Positions 53,240 through 64,000 of a DNA stretch of 64,000 nt are shown here, one piece after another; position 1 is the stretch's first letter, and each line of letters begins with the position of its first letter. Under the pieces are notes generated by a model, which searched no databases, was not told where the DNA came from, and worked only from the letters and a program-made list of their open reading frames with translations. The stretch comes from Heliocidaris erythrogramma (taxonomy: Eukaryota; Echinodermata; Echinoidea; Camarodonta; Echinometridae). The position numbers were made by a program, and so were the translations under genes. The stretch is from assembly GCA_025617745.1 (NCBI GenBank), contig CM046866.1:11787725-11851724 (forward strand), in the 5' to 3' direction.

Positions 53240-53755
53240 TTGCAATACAAAACTGACCAGCTCGAGCAACTAAGCAGGAGAGATAACCTCCGAATCACTG
53301 GCATTACAGAGGAGGAATCTGAGGAAGAATCGGAGGAGCTACTTGCCAGTAAAATTTGCAAAGTGGCAGAACAGGCTGGTGTGGATCTAAAGGGGGTGGA
53401 CATTTCATCGTGTAATCGCCTTGGAAGGAAGTCTGCCGGCAAACCTCGGCAGGCTTTTGTTCGTCTTACCACCAGAAGGCAGAGAGATCGTTTCTATGAC
53501 TCTCGTTTCAAGCTAAAAGGAAAAGATGGATGTCAGGGGGTCTTCGTAAATGAAGATCTCACCCCGATGAGATATGCAGTTCTAAGGGCTGCAAAAAGCT
53601 CTGCATTAGTGAAACGTGTTTCGACGAAAAAAGGCAACATAGTATGCAAGATGACGGATGACGAATATGTAACCATGTCCTCACCAGATGACCTCTTTGA
53701 AGTTGGCGTCGACAACATTAATTACAAGGACTTCAAACTGCATTTCATGGAATAA
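53240..53755 (+). CDS. LINE ORF1 protein
   Basis: 171 residues, uninterrupted. LEQLSRRDNLRITGITEEES starts an RRM-like domain as in L1/CR1 ORF1 proteins, followed by SSCNRLGRKSAGKPRQAFVR and FVNEDLTPMRYAVLRAAK. ORF1 proteins bind element RNA as chaperones. The usual N-terminal coiled coil is absent or upstream; an in-frame extension before the Met is possible. Confidence 0.8.
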   Translation: MQYKTDQLEQLSRRDNLRITGITEEESEEESEELLASKICKVAEQAGVDLKGVDISSCNRLGRKSAGKPRQAFVRLTTRRQRDRFYDSRFKLKGKDGCQGVFVNEDLTPMRYAVLRAAKSSALVKRVSTKKGNIVCKMTDDEYVTMSSPDDLFEVGVDNINYKDFKLHFME

Positions 53756-53808
53756 TGTATCATTCCACCTCCCCGTGTGGAGGCTTTTTTTTTTAAAGCG
53801 TCCTTAAA

Positions 53809-54579
53809 ATGAATAATACACATTTTTATCATAAATTGACCCCAAATTCATTCGATACTGTTCTTAAATTTGATAGAACGAATTCCTTAAAGTTATCTCA
53901 CATTAATGAACGATCTTTGTCTAAAAATTTTGAAGCTTTTAAATTATTGTTTGAAGATTGTATTCATACAAGGTTTGATGTTATTGGTATGTCTGAGGTA
54001 TGGAATGTGACCAACAAGTCAATATTCGGTATAGAAGGATATTCTCTTGAAGTAAATTGTCGCCCCAACGATTCAAGAGGAGGGGGAGTTGGAGCATACG
54101 TCAGTACATCACTGAAGTACAGGTGTTTGGAATATAGCATTAATCATGCAGAATTCCTTTGGTTAGAAATCAATATTACAGATGATATAAAAGTTACAGT
54201 TGGGATAATCTATAGAAAACCTAATACTAATGTGAAGGAATTTCAAGATGGTTTGTTGAGTGTTTTAGAAAAATGTAAAGTAGATCAACGTAAGTGTGCT
54301 CTTCTGGGCGACTTCAATATTAATTCTTTGGGTGAAGATGACACTGTCGAGGAGTTTCTAACATCATTACAATGCATAGGATTGGATTAATTGATTCAAT
54401 CACCAACAAGGGTAACAAAAGATTCCTCTACATTATTAGATCACATATATTCAAATATCAACACATCTGAAATTCACTCAGGTATAATACAATCAGATGT
54501 GTCTGATCATTTCCCAGTTTTTACAATTTTCAAGAACATATCGAAAGTGAAGTCTAATAAAAAAAGTAATTCGGTATAG
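53809..54579 (+). pseudogene. LINE ORF2, AP-type endonuclease, in-frame stop
   Basis: Frame 1 carries the APE-like motifs: HINERSL, DVIGMSEVW (catalytic Glu), GGGVGAYV, VGIIYRKPN, LLGDFNIN and, after the stop, LLDHIYSN and QSDVSDHFPVF (catalytic Asp and His). TAA at 54388-54390 interrupts between GLD and IQSPTRVT. A frame change follows near 54560 in a run of seven A. Confidence 0.85.
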
Positions 54580-55183
54580 ATGTTACAAAAGATATGATAT
54601 AGAAACTTTCAAAGAAGATCTTGGTGCTTTTAACTGGGTAACAGTATTTAAATCAAATGATATCAACACAGCTTATTCTAATTTTTGCATTTCTTTCTCG
54701 AACATATGTAATAAACATGCACTGTTGTTTACTAAGCAGTTGGGAAAGAGAAAGGCTGCTAAGAAGCCATGGATATCTCGAGGGATCATGAAATCGATTC
54801 GTGTAAAACACACAATGTATGTCAAAGTTATTAAATCAGATCATCGTCAGGATCTTGTGGATAAGTACAAAAAGTATAGAAATGTACTGACCACTATACT
54901 AAAAAATGCGAAAAGGAATTACTACTGCAATTTGTTAAATAATAATAAGAATGACACAAATAAGACATGGGCTATAATCAATGAGTTGTTAGCTGGTAAA
55001 AATAGATCAGGTGGAAGTGTTGAGGTGGACAGACTTGTCAAGCAGGTTCATGGAAAATGTGAGCAACTGACATCTGTGTCTGACATTGTTAATGAATTTA
55101 ATGACTTCTTTGTGAACATTGGACCAAATTTAGCTGATGAATTGCCAAATGGAGCTACAACATATGTTGGGACAGAATACTGA
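54565..55183 (+). pseudogene. LINE ORF2, linker between endonuclease and RT
   Basis: Frame 2, from RCYKRYDIETFKEDL through KKPWISRGIMKSI to FNDFFVNIGPNLADELP. These are the conserved WITxGI and NDFFVNIGP blocks before the RT domain in CR1-like LINEs. The frame then slips into frame 3. Confidence 0.8.
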
Positions 55184-56090
55184 GCATTCTTTATTTTGGA
55201 AACCAATAACTGCGGTCGAAGTTAGAACTCAATTATTGTTACTAGATACCAAAAAAGCTTGTGGTCACGATAATATTCCAGCAAAATTAATTAAAGATAG
55301 TGCTCCTTATATATCACATCCACTGGCATATATTTTTAACTTATCATTAGAGACTGGCAAGGTTCCGGATGAAATGAAAATTGCAAAGGTTACTCCCCTT
55401 CATAAAAAAGGCTCGAGAGAGGATCCAGGTAACTATAGACCCATATCGGTTCTACCTGTCTTAGGTAAAATATTTGAAAAATTAATAAATATCAGATTAA
55501 TACAGTTTTTAGAAACAAATGATGCTTTCTATTACCATCAGTACGGTTTTCGGAAGAAATATAGTACCAAATTGTCATTAATCAATTTGATAAATGCAAC
55601 TTTGAAGTCTATAGAAGAGGGGAAACTTACCGTTGGTGTTTTCATTGATTTTAAGAAAGCTTTCGACACCATTAATCATGATATACATGTACTTTTAGGT
55701 AAACTCTCCAATTACGGCATTCGTGGGTTACCACTTGAATTGTTAAAGAACTATCTTAGTAACAGATTCCAGTTTGTTCAATGTGGACAAACATTATCCA
55801 AAAAGAAAGAGATAAAATGTGGTGTTCCACAAGGATCAGTACTAGGGCCAACTTTATTTTTGATCTACATAAATGATTTGCCTTCAGTAACTAAGTATTT
55901 CAATTTTCGGTTGTTTGCCGACGATTCCAACCTTTTCCATACTTTTCCAGCTGACCAGGTCGAAATTGATGCAGATGAAGTGAATGACAACATACAGAAG
56001 ATACGAAACTGGTGCATGGCCAATAAACTTACAATAAACTCAATGAAAACTAATTTCATGCTAACAAGTAGCAGGCGGAAAAAAAAATAG
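55137..56090 (+). pseudogene. LINE ORF2, reverse transcriptase domain
   Basis: Frame 3 contains all RT blocks: KKACGHDNIPAKLIK, KVTPLHKKG and NYRPISVLPVLGKIFEK, the YGFRKKYST box, FIDFKKAFDTINH (first catalytic Asp), CGVPQGSVLGP and FADDSNLF (catalytic Asp pair), then NWCMANKLTIN. The catalytic residues are intact. The frame ends in a run of nine A at 56079-56087, where a slip moves into frame 1. Confidence 0.9.
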
Positions 56091-56099
56091 GTATGAATG

Positions 56100-56760
56100 G
56101 TAAATTAAAATAGCTGGTTAGGAAATCAAAGAAGTTGATGTTGCCACTTTTGTTGCAATCAACATTGATAAACATCTGTCTTGGAATAATCACATTCGTT
56201 TTGTTAATCAGTGCATAAGAAAGAAAGTTGGAGTGATATTTAGGTTGCGACATTTTGTACCCAGGCGCACTTTAATATTGCTATATAAAGCCTTTATACA
56301 ACCACACATTACCCACGGAATAGAAGTGTGGGGAAGCACTTATAAGACTAGCCTAAGAAGCATATTGTATTCACAGAAAATGGCGGTCCGTGCTATAACA
56401 TTCAGTGAATGGAGAACTCATACGACTCCTTTGTTCCAAAGTTTGCGAATCCTTAATGTATATGATTTGCATGACTTGTCAATTTCTACTTTCATGTTTG
56501 ATTTGTATAATAACAACTTGCCTCATACTTTAGTAAATTACTGTGACACTATCAGCATAGGTACTTCTCAAGGCAAAAGGAAAGTGGGCAGTTGCGTCTA
56601 CCAAAATTCAGAACGACGCAAGGTCAATTTTCATTGTCTTTCATTGGTAGTGAATTTTGGAATAGATTACCTTTTAAAATCAAATTAACCAGGTCTAGAA
56701 GTAGGTTTCGGAATTCTGTTACGACACACTTGCTGAGTAAATCAGAAGTGAAAAAGTTTA
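56100..56760 (+). pseudogene. LINE ORF2, C-terminal region
   Basis: Frame 1: VAINIDKHLSWNNHI, LRHFVPRRTLILLYKAFIQP, THGIEVWGS and FMFDLYNNNLP. A further frame change near 56660 brings KIKLTRSRSRFRNSV-type residues. It is the same protein region as 35292-35485 and 37288-37427. Confidence 0.8.
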
Positions 56761-57075
56761 TGTAAATTGTCTGTATATTATGTACAAGAAATGTATTTAA
56801 CATGATTACTTTCTACTTTTTGTACTTCATTGTAAACTATTATTATTTTTAATTTGGGTATTAATTGAACTTTACCAAAATACTTGTTTGTTTGTTTGTT
56901 TTTTTGTTGATTTTTTTTTGTTGTGGGTCAGGCTCGACTAGCACATGTGCTATTATCTGGCCCCTTTTACCAACCAATGCTTTTCTTCATTTATATGTAA
57001 ATATCATTGTATGTAAAAAAATGTATTGTAATTAAATGTTGTTGGTGGTAAATAAATCAAAATCAAATCAAATCA
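56761..57075 (+). other. LINE 3' UTR and (AAATCA) tail
   Basis: Contains TTTG/TTTTTG tracts, a GGGTCAGGCTCGACTAGCAC block likely to fold, AATAAATCAAAATC and the terminal tandem tail. Confidence 0.7.
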
Positions 57076-57534
57076 AATATGATGTCAGAACATGCGATCG
57101 GCAAAAATTCTGCATGAATTCAAATCTACAACTCCCCGGCTTTCAGAATATGTAAAGAAATTTTGGGGTATCCGGGCATTCTGAGGAGCTATGGCGAATT
57201 CTAGATAGGCTTGTTTTTACCACTTTTTACATTAGAATGCCCATTGACGCGCGCACGAATTTGAAAGTTTGACGCGCGCGTGTGGCATTATGGAAGGTCG
57301 AGAATGACTGTAAATAGTTGGAAATTGTCAAGAATAGTGTCAGGAAGACAAACCATGCGAAAAAACGGCGTTTTTACGATCGGGCGCGCACGGAATGAAA
57401 ATTGTGAAATGCTTAAAATGTCCTGAACCGTACTCTAATTTGATTAAAAAGTGATTTTGAGCATTTCTAAATTTTGACGCGTGTGTACGTGCGCGTCATG
57501 ATGCGCACGCGAATTTTGATGACATTTTATGTTG

Positions 57535-57668
57535 ACCCTTGACCTGAAGTTGATGTATGTCAAATATGGTTCATTTTTGATGACTCGTTATGAAGATATG
57601 ATTGATAATGTGATTTCACAAAATGGCGCCTTGATGACGTCATGATGACCTGATGACCTTGAAAAAGA
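57535..57668. repeat. Dispersed repeat with AAAATGGCGCC, copy 2
   Basis: Counterpart of 52253-52386 (GTTATGAAGATATGATT, ACAAAATGGCGCCTTGATGA, TGATGACCTTGAAAAA). Confidence 0.65.
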
Positions 57669-57689
57669 TAGGGGCACCTGAACTGGGTA

Positions 57690-58924
57690 CACCGTCGCTT
57701 GGTCTACCACCAGTTACCAGTTACCAGTTCGTCGAACTCCAAGTGGTCTAACTTCATTTTGTCTACAACCAGTTTGTCTACTTACCATTTCGTCTAATTT
57801 CCATTTGGCCTAATAACCAATTCGTCTAATACCCTTTTTGGCTAACCCCGTTTAGTCTAAAACCCATTAGGGCTAATTTTCACTTCGGCTAATTTTCACT
57901 TCGTCTAATTCCGAATAGTCTAACCATCATTTTGTCTACAAGCCACATAGTCTAATATCCATTTGGGCTACACCTACTTTGGCTAATACCATATGGTCTA
58001 CCTATCATTTGGTCCAATTCCATTTAGTCTAATAACCAGTTGGGCTACTTATCATTTGGTCTAAGGCGCCTTACGAAAAGTTTTTACAGCGGCGGGCCCT
58101 CGGCGGCGCCGAATCATTCGGCGCCTAACTGTCATATGGTCTAATGGCCATTTGGTCAAATAACCAATTCGTCTAATAACCAGTTAGGCTACTAAACTTT
58201 TGGTCTAATTTCATATAGTCTAATGACCATTTGTGACCCGCCGCCTCAAAACCTACAATAAGTCGCACGGACCACAACGTAGCAAACAGCCCAAAAAAGT
58301 AAATTTGCTTGGATCAGTCGATTTTCTGTTTTTGATAGAAATGGGTAGTTTCATTATCATTCTATCATGTCTCAAGTTTGTGAGTCGTAATTCGACTTAG
58401 AAATATGTTTTGGGGGCATTTTTAAAATGGCTCATTTTTCACATGTCGAGCTAATGAATGCTTGGAGAGCTTTTGTAATACTTTCATTCAATGCCAAATT
58501 ACTACTTTTAATACCTCTAAATGTATTAAATTGATTTTTGGAGTGAGTATTGAATAGGTCCTCCTGGAGCAGCGTGCCAAAATTCAGCCTAATCTGATAA
58601 TCCCTTCATACCGGTTGCTATGGCCATTTGAATACCCAGTTTTACTTGGGCGCATGCAGAGAGCGAAGGTTTAGCACTCTTTTGTTCCGAACTTAAATGG
58701 CCATTTTCTCTGAATAGGAGTTATTGATTGCTGGTTACATACTGATTCTAAATGTGATATTTAAAGGTGTTATCAAGTGATATACCATTAGAAAGCTGAG
58801 AATCTCTACTTTCAGAAAATGTATAAAACCAAAAAAATAATTTTGGCGACTTATTGTAGGTTTTGAGGCGTCGGGTCACATTTGGTCTAATTACTATTTA
58901 TTCTTCTGGCCATTTAGTAGCAAG
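57690..58924 (+). repeat. Degenerate 16-bp periodic array, block 1
   Basis: About 35 units of 15-17 bp with the consensus GTCTAATNNCCANTTG. TCTAA is the best kept part, and the middle and last positions vary freely (TTG, TTC, TAG). Interrupted by a 647-bp element at 58233-58879 and by a short GC-rich palindromic patch (58063-58135). Confidence 0.85.
58233..58879. mobile_element. GTGACCCGCCGCC TIR element, ATTT duplication
   Basis: Inverted ends GTGACCCGCCGCCTCAAAAC and, on the other side, GTGACCCGACGCCTCAAAAC, then CTACAATAAGTCGC on both. ATTT flanks each end (58229-58232, 58880-58883). Removing it restores a normal array unit (GACCATTTGGTCTAAT). Non-coding. Confidence 0.85.
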
Positions 58925-60718
58925 TTGAGAAAGGAAATTTTAAAACAAATGAAAATTCAAAGAAGTCATCTAGGTAAATGTGCATTAAAAGAGTTATTCA
59001 CCTTGCTGTTGCTTATATCAAGATCAATATCCCTACATTTTATATATTAATTATTTAATTTATTAAAATCAATTATTTATTATTATTTTTTAGTAATCAA
59101 AACATTCATAGGTCCCCTCTTCCTTTCATGACTTAAGTAGAAGAACGTGATTTTGTATTGCACTTCAAATTATGTTTGTTGGGTTGATAATCTGTTAATA
59201 TTCATGTTTCTTATTTGATATATGATCGGTGGCGTAGCTAGGATTTTTTACAAGAGGGGCAAATTCTGCTTGAAGGGAGATCCGTATTTTTTTCTTCTCG
59301 CCAGCCCTCCGAAACTGTGTCCCCAGGTCTCGCTAAGTTCCTACTCAAAGGTGTCACGCTGTTGTCATATCAAGAACTAAATATTCTGCCATTAAGCTTC
59401 TCTGATTCTTCTGAGCTATGCAAACTGCTATTTTCAGGGGCGGCGTTACCGGGGGCAGGGGCGGTTGCCCCCTATGAGATTTCAAGTGACCAAAAAGAGA
59501 GATAGACAGCTCGAGAGAGAATAAAAACGAAAAAGATAAGGAGAAGAAGAAAGAAAAAGAAAGAAAAGTATGCAACTACTACTATTATTATTATCATTAT
59601 TATTATTATTACTATTTGTTCATCTAAAACGTATATGAACTCGCTCGTTGGCTGGGGGGCACAATGCACCCCCTCACCTTTCCAAGCACCCAAAAATTGT
59701 CTCCTGCTACCCACAAAAATGCCGCTCTTTATACTTCTTCACTGCCTTCTTTTTCTTCTTTTAAGTCAGTGGCGTATCTAGGTATTATGACGCCCTGGGC
59801 AAACAGTAAATTTGCGCCACCTAGTCGAGTCAAATTATTATACAGCGGTGTATTGGATAGTTTGACAAAATATACGTTGTGTACAATAATATATTACGTA
59901 CAAAACAGGCAAAGAGAACATAAACCTTCAGAAACATTGGGAGAAATTAAACCATTTTTATCTTCTTTAAGATTTATCTTTGATATATACTTTTCCATAT
60001 CATAATATGTTTTGATAGCTGTCTAAACTTTTTCAAACCTTGGTAATTGACTTTTACATTTAGCTGAAAATATTTCTTTTTTTACAACGATTGAGATACA
60101 GTTAAAAGCGTTATTATGACTTCCATTCAATCCAAACAATTTATTTTGGTGTGTGAGTTTAACTTTTATATTGGTTTTCAGGGGCGGATCTAGCTTTTTT
60201 CCAAGGGGGGGGGGGGGGGTGACCCAACCAGGGGCGGATCCAGGATTGGCAAAATTCGCTCGGGGGGGGGGGGTTATGGGGGTCCAGTTTCCCTCTATAA
60301 TTCCCTGACAAGCAAAAAAAAAGTCCACAAGCCGGCGATGTCCGCAATCCGCGTAGCGGCGAGCCGATTTTTTTCGCTATTTTGAACCCCCGTAAGTGAT
60401 GTTTTCCTGGCATCTACTAACGCAATGGAGACCATAAAAAGCAGTCCTGTGATATAGGAACATACTGTGTGGGTCTGGACATATTATGATGGCGTTTTTC
60501 TATGCACATTAAATTTTTACTTTTACATATTACAGATATCGGTATTTTTTTTTTAATTCAGCTCAGGAAAGAGTCGAGTCAGGACAGCTAGCAACCCCCC
60601 CCCCCCCCCCCCGGCCCCCAGGCCCTTTCAAAAAGCTCTGGCCACAATTAACCTGTCCAGGGATGGCCAACAAAATGACGCATAGTGTTTTGTTGGTAGG
60701 TGCGTAGACGAAAAGGGA
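58925..60718. other. Region of hAT-like element ends, no gene
   Basis: Holds GGTGGCGTAGCTAGGATTTT (59229), GGGGCGGCGTTACCGGGGGC (59438), AGTGGCGTATCTAGGTATTA (59767), CAGGGGCGGATCTAGC (60179) and CAGGGGCGGATCCAGG (60229). These are typical hAT-like termini stacked in one orientation. G and C runs at 60205-60220, 60260-60271 and 60596-60611. No exon recognised. Confidence 0.5.
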
Positions 60719-61190
60719 ATAGCCCAACAGGCAATTAACCTTAGCGATAATTAGACAAAGTGATGTTTAGACAAATTGGCATTTAGACCAACTGACAATT
60801 AGACTAAATGAAAGTAAGACCAACTGCACATTAGACCATATAAATACCATGTAGACCAAATGGATTCTAGACCAAGTGGATTTTAGACAAAATGCATGTG
60901 GACCAACTATTTTAGACTGACTGGGAATTATAAAAAATTGACATTAGACGAACTGGCAGTAGACCAAGTGACAACAAAATAAAGTAGACGAAATGGTAAT
61001 TAGACCAAATGATAATTACACAAAGTGATAATTAGCCCAAGTTGCCATTAAACCTTCTGGTTATTAGACCAAGTGCAAATTAGACCAAATGAAGAGTGGA
61101 CTAAAAGGGTTTAGCCCGAATGAAGGTAGCCCATCTGGAAATTAGACCAAGTGGTTTTAGCCCAAGCGTGCATAAACCATCTGTCGATAC
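60719..61190 (-). repeat. 16-bp periodic array, block 2 (reverse orientation)
   Basis: Reads CAAATGNNNATTAGACC repeatedly, the complement of block 1, with about 28 units. Separated by about 70 bp from block 3 in the opposite orientation, giving a head-to-head pair. Confidence 0.85.
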
Positions 61191-61261
61191 CGACAGACCA
61201 CCTAATAAAAATCGCCCACAAATGTAAAAACTGATTGCTTGCATATAATGCACCGATGTAA

Positions 61262-62095
61262 GTTATTATGTTAAATTGCCACTTGGTCTAATGCCAATTG
61301 GTCTAATAACCAAATGGTCTAACATTTTCGGTCCATTCGTCTAATCACCACTTCGTCTACAGCCAATTCGTCTAAAACCCATATGGTCTAATACCCATTT
61401 GGTCTTAACACCACTCGGTCTAATAATCAGTTCGTGTAATGTTCACTTGAACCAATATCTAAAAACATGTTGGTCCAATAACCAAATGGTCTAATCATCA
61501 CTTCGTCTAATTACCAATTTTTTATAATCATCGTTTGATCCAATTCTCAGTTCGTCTCATGTTCACTTGGTCTAATACTACAGACATATAGGTTAGCCTG
61601 TGATGGGTTTTTTTTTTGGCCACTTGGTCTACAACGAGTTGGTCTAACAGCCAATTGGTCTAACATCATTCGGTCTAATATCAATTGGTCTAATAACCGA
61701 TTGGTCTAATCATGATATCGTCCATTTACCATTTGGTCTAATTTGGTCTATAGTCAATTCGTCTAATAGCCATTTGGTCTAAAACGATTTGGTCTAATAA
61801 CCATTTGGTCCATTTTGAATTGGTCTAATTGCCATTTCGTCTAATCATCAAATGGTCGAAACCCAATTGGTTTATTAGGCCTACCCATTTGGTCTATCAT
61901 TTGGTCCATTTGTCAGTTAGTCTAACCTCAGTTGATCAATCATATATTTATTCATTTCCACATAAAAAGGACACATGATACATAATCTTTAGCCAACACC
62001 CATGTCGTCTAATAACCATTTGGTCATTCGGTCTAATTGCCATTTGGTCTAATAGCCGTCTGGTCTAATGACCAACTGCGCTAATTTCTTGCTTT
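61262..62095 (+). repeat. 16-bp periodic array, block 3
   Basis: About 48 units of GGTCTAATNNCCANTT, the clearest part of the array (for example 61265-61320 and 61660-61860), with a short insert at 61935-61995. Confidence 0.85.
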
Positions 62096-62344
62096 GTATG
62101 TTCAGTCTTTTTTTTTTGGTGGGGAGTAAAAAAAAAGAAGAAAAAAGAGTGACCTAATGGAGCATGGCATGAATTAATTACATGTGCTTAATTGATTATC
62201 TTGTGAATAAATCGATTAATTAATTAATCAATTAATATTTTAGTGAATTTTAGTGAAATGTTTTATTATCCTTTCATTTCTTTCGCTATCTTCTCTTATA
62301 TATATATATATATATATATACAGTGTGTATATATGTGTGTATTA

Positions 62345-62477
62345 CGCTGCATGATAACTTGGGAGGACATGCAACAATACGGTTTATTCGGTCATAATAG
62401 CGCCCCCTAGATTAGCAGGACATTTCGAACGTTAAGTAGACATTTGAACAACGGATGTTGTACCCTGTAGGACAATA
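62345..62477. mobile_element. GGTACATTAG MITE family, copy 4
   Basis: Diverged copy recognised by CAATACGGTTTATTCGGTCA and AATAGCGCCCCCTAGATTAG, between (AT)n tracts like the copies at 4036-4340. Confidence 0.55.
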
Positions 62478-62675
62478 TATATATATATAAACTATAACTT
62501 TAACTATAACTATAACTATTTCAATGATTTGTATGATACCTTATCATTTATTGTTCTCCTGAAGAAGACGCCAGGGAGCGCCGAAAATTTGAGTGTAAAA
62601 ATAAAATTGGCCACAATGCATTACAAACGCTTTTAGCAGTTTTCTTTCTATATATATATATATAATATAGATAAC

Positions 62676-62915
62676 AACCGCACGTGTTGCCATGTCATTT
62701 TATTATTGTGTCACTATTTATGAATTTTGCGCTCCTTGACAAATAAGCGCTTAAACTTTCACCTAGCAACCGTGCGTGTTGCTTGGTTAGACTACACGTC
62801 AGTTTGTATTATTACGTCACAATTTATGTATTTTGCGCTGATTAAAAAATAAGCGCTCAAACCTTTACCTAGCAACTAAGCGCGTTACCATGGTATTACA
62901 TTGTCAACTTTTTTT
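62676..62915. repeat. Tandem repeat of about 105 bp, two and a half copies
   Basis: Units start CAACCGNNCGTGTTGCC and include TTTGCGCTNNTTGANAAATA and AGCGCTNAAAC, then TTCACCTAG. Preceded and followed by CCTGARGAAG...GAAAATTT segments (62560-62595, 62956-62990). Confidence 0.7.
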
Positions 62916-63097
62916 TGAGCAGAGCTTCACATACACATTTCACTTTGTTCATTACCCTGAGGAAGATCCGTGAGGATCGAAAATTTGGTGGAAATAAACA
63001 AAAAAGTTGGAATTCAATTCATTACCAATGTCTTCTCTGGAATTCATTCATTGTATCTCTCTTCATGCTTTTCCAACACGCGGTTATGAAATATCAT

Positions 63098-63134
<37 letters not shown>

Positions 63135-63149
63135 TAGTGGGTAATGGGA

Positions 63150-64000
63150 TAGTGGGATAGTGGGATGATCCCACTGCTTCAGGGAGTGACGACCCTGCCT
63201 GACACGAGTCCCGGGCTCAGCTGGCTCCGGCTGACAGCACCCAGTATGGGGCCCCTATCCAGGGTACGGACCCAGCTATGGGTTAAATAGTCGACAACGG
63301 GCGGCAGCGTTGCTAGTATGTGTTATGGCGGAGGAACTAGATTTGTGGTCAACGGTGTAGCACAACACATGAACACAAGTACTTGGCAGTCAAGGAAAGG
63401 GTCCATGTTAGGAGAGGCTAGTACTGTGAGTACGCAGAAATGGCTCTCTACTGCGGATGCAGAAGTTCAGCAGGAAATGGAACGACATGATATTAAGGTG
63501 CTGGGATTATCAGTACTCCGGGAAGGATAGCGGAAGGAGGAGGATGGGAGTTGGTTTTATCGTTGCGAAATCAGCGGCTAAATCTGTACTTGGATATAAT
63601 CCTGTCAATGAACGAGTCATCAAACTTAGACTGAAAGGAGCCCCATGAACATAACACTTGTACAAGTATATGCTCCCACAGCAGAAGCACCAGATAATGT
63701 AATGGAAGATTATTACGAAATGCTGCAAGGAGTTCTTGATAACATACCAAAGAAGGATATCACTACAGTCATGGGCGACTGTAATTCGAAGATTGGGAAA
63801 GCTACAACTAGAAACAGCAACATTGGGACCCATGGACTTGGTGTTAGAAATGAGCGCGGTGACAGACTAGAGGATTTCTGCGTAGCTAACCATCTAGTTA
63901 TCGGAAACACACTCTTCCAGCATCACCCAAGGAGATTGTGGACTTGGATGAGTCCTGGTGATGGAACCAGAAACCAAATTGACTACATCATGATAGACAG
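63150..64000 (+). pseudogene. RTE-like LINE, 5' end and endonuclease, runs off window
   Basis: A GC-rich 5' region (63150-63320) precedes an APE-type endonuclease read across three frame segments: ADAEVQQEMERHDIKVLGLS (frame 3, to 63528), RRMGVGFIVAKSAAKSVLGY to LRLKGAP (frame 1, to 63648) and ITLVQVYAPTAEAPDNVMED, VMGDCNSKIG, RNQIDYIMID (frame 3, from 63645 to the window end). QVYAPT, GDCNSKIG and NQIDYI are typical of RTE-clade endonucleases. At least two frameshifts; the RT lies beyond 64000. Confidence 0.8.

Larger units (their letters stand above)
53240..57075 (+). mobile_element. Near full-length CR1/Jockey-type LINE, decayed
   Basis: ORF1, a spaced ORF2 (endonuclease, reverse transcriptase, C-terminal region) and a 3' UTR follow in order. 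The element ends at 57045-57075 in AAATCA repeats, the short tandem tail typical of CR1/L2-like elements. ORF2 changes frame at A-runs near 54560 and 56080 and near 55140-55180, and has a stop within the endonuclease, so this copy cannot be autonomous as read. The 5' end may extend before 53240. Confidence 0.88.

Noticed and set aside
57690..62095. CRISPR-like array
   Set aside because: Units are contiguous 15-17-bp degenerate repeats without separate unique spacers, in a eukaryotic context, and no cas-like gene is present.

Overview
The window is eukaryotic nuclear DNA: spliced genes with canonical GT/AG introns, AT-rich introns, long microsatellites and a very dense load of transposable elements. 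The host genes (a SAMHD1-type dNTPase and a death-domain protein) and the mix of elements (DIRS-like, CR1/L2-like, RTE-like, many TIR/MITE families, tRNA-headed SINEs) fit a marine invertebrate deuterostome such as an echinoderm. That taxon is inference; no marker in the window fixes it.

Layout. 1-800: end of a MITE, then the right end of a DIRS-like tyrosine-recombinase retroelement. 876-12126 (minus): eight phase-consistent exons of a SAMHD1 homologue carrying the whole catalytic HD core, with introns full of nested TIR elements and palindromes. 12127-14398: no gene seen; AT palindrome, tandem repeats, CT microsatellite. 14399-33507: a direct tandem segmental duplication (unit 1, 14399-22691; unit 2, 22692-33507) whose breakpoints can be read in the sequence. 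The two units differ by transposon insertions, so one serves as the empty site of the other. 33508-44471: a diverged satellite broken by a LINE that is itself split by a 1.8 kb insertion, then a multi-level nest of inverted-repeat elements and long-TIR elements. 44472-48945: a roughly 1-1.4 kb unit present three times in tandem. 49077-51580 (minus): three C-terminal exons of a death-domain protein. 53240-57075 (plus): a nearly full-length but frameshifted non-LTR retrotransposon (ORF1, endonuclease, reverse transcriptase, 3' tail). 57690-62095: a degenerate array with a period of about 16 bp, present in both orientations and split by other elements. 63150-64000: 5' part of an RTE-like LINE that runs off the window.

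How it fits together. Only SAMHD1 (dNTP hydrolysis, antiviral innate immunity in vertebrates) and the death-domain gene (signalling adaptor type) look like host genes, and both run off the window or lack their 5' exons. No operon-like or novel protein system was found. The most informative material is structural: paralogous empty and filled sites that define several element families and their target-site duplications, an element whose two arms are outward-facing tRNA-like sequences, and the unusual 16-bp array.
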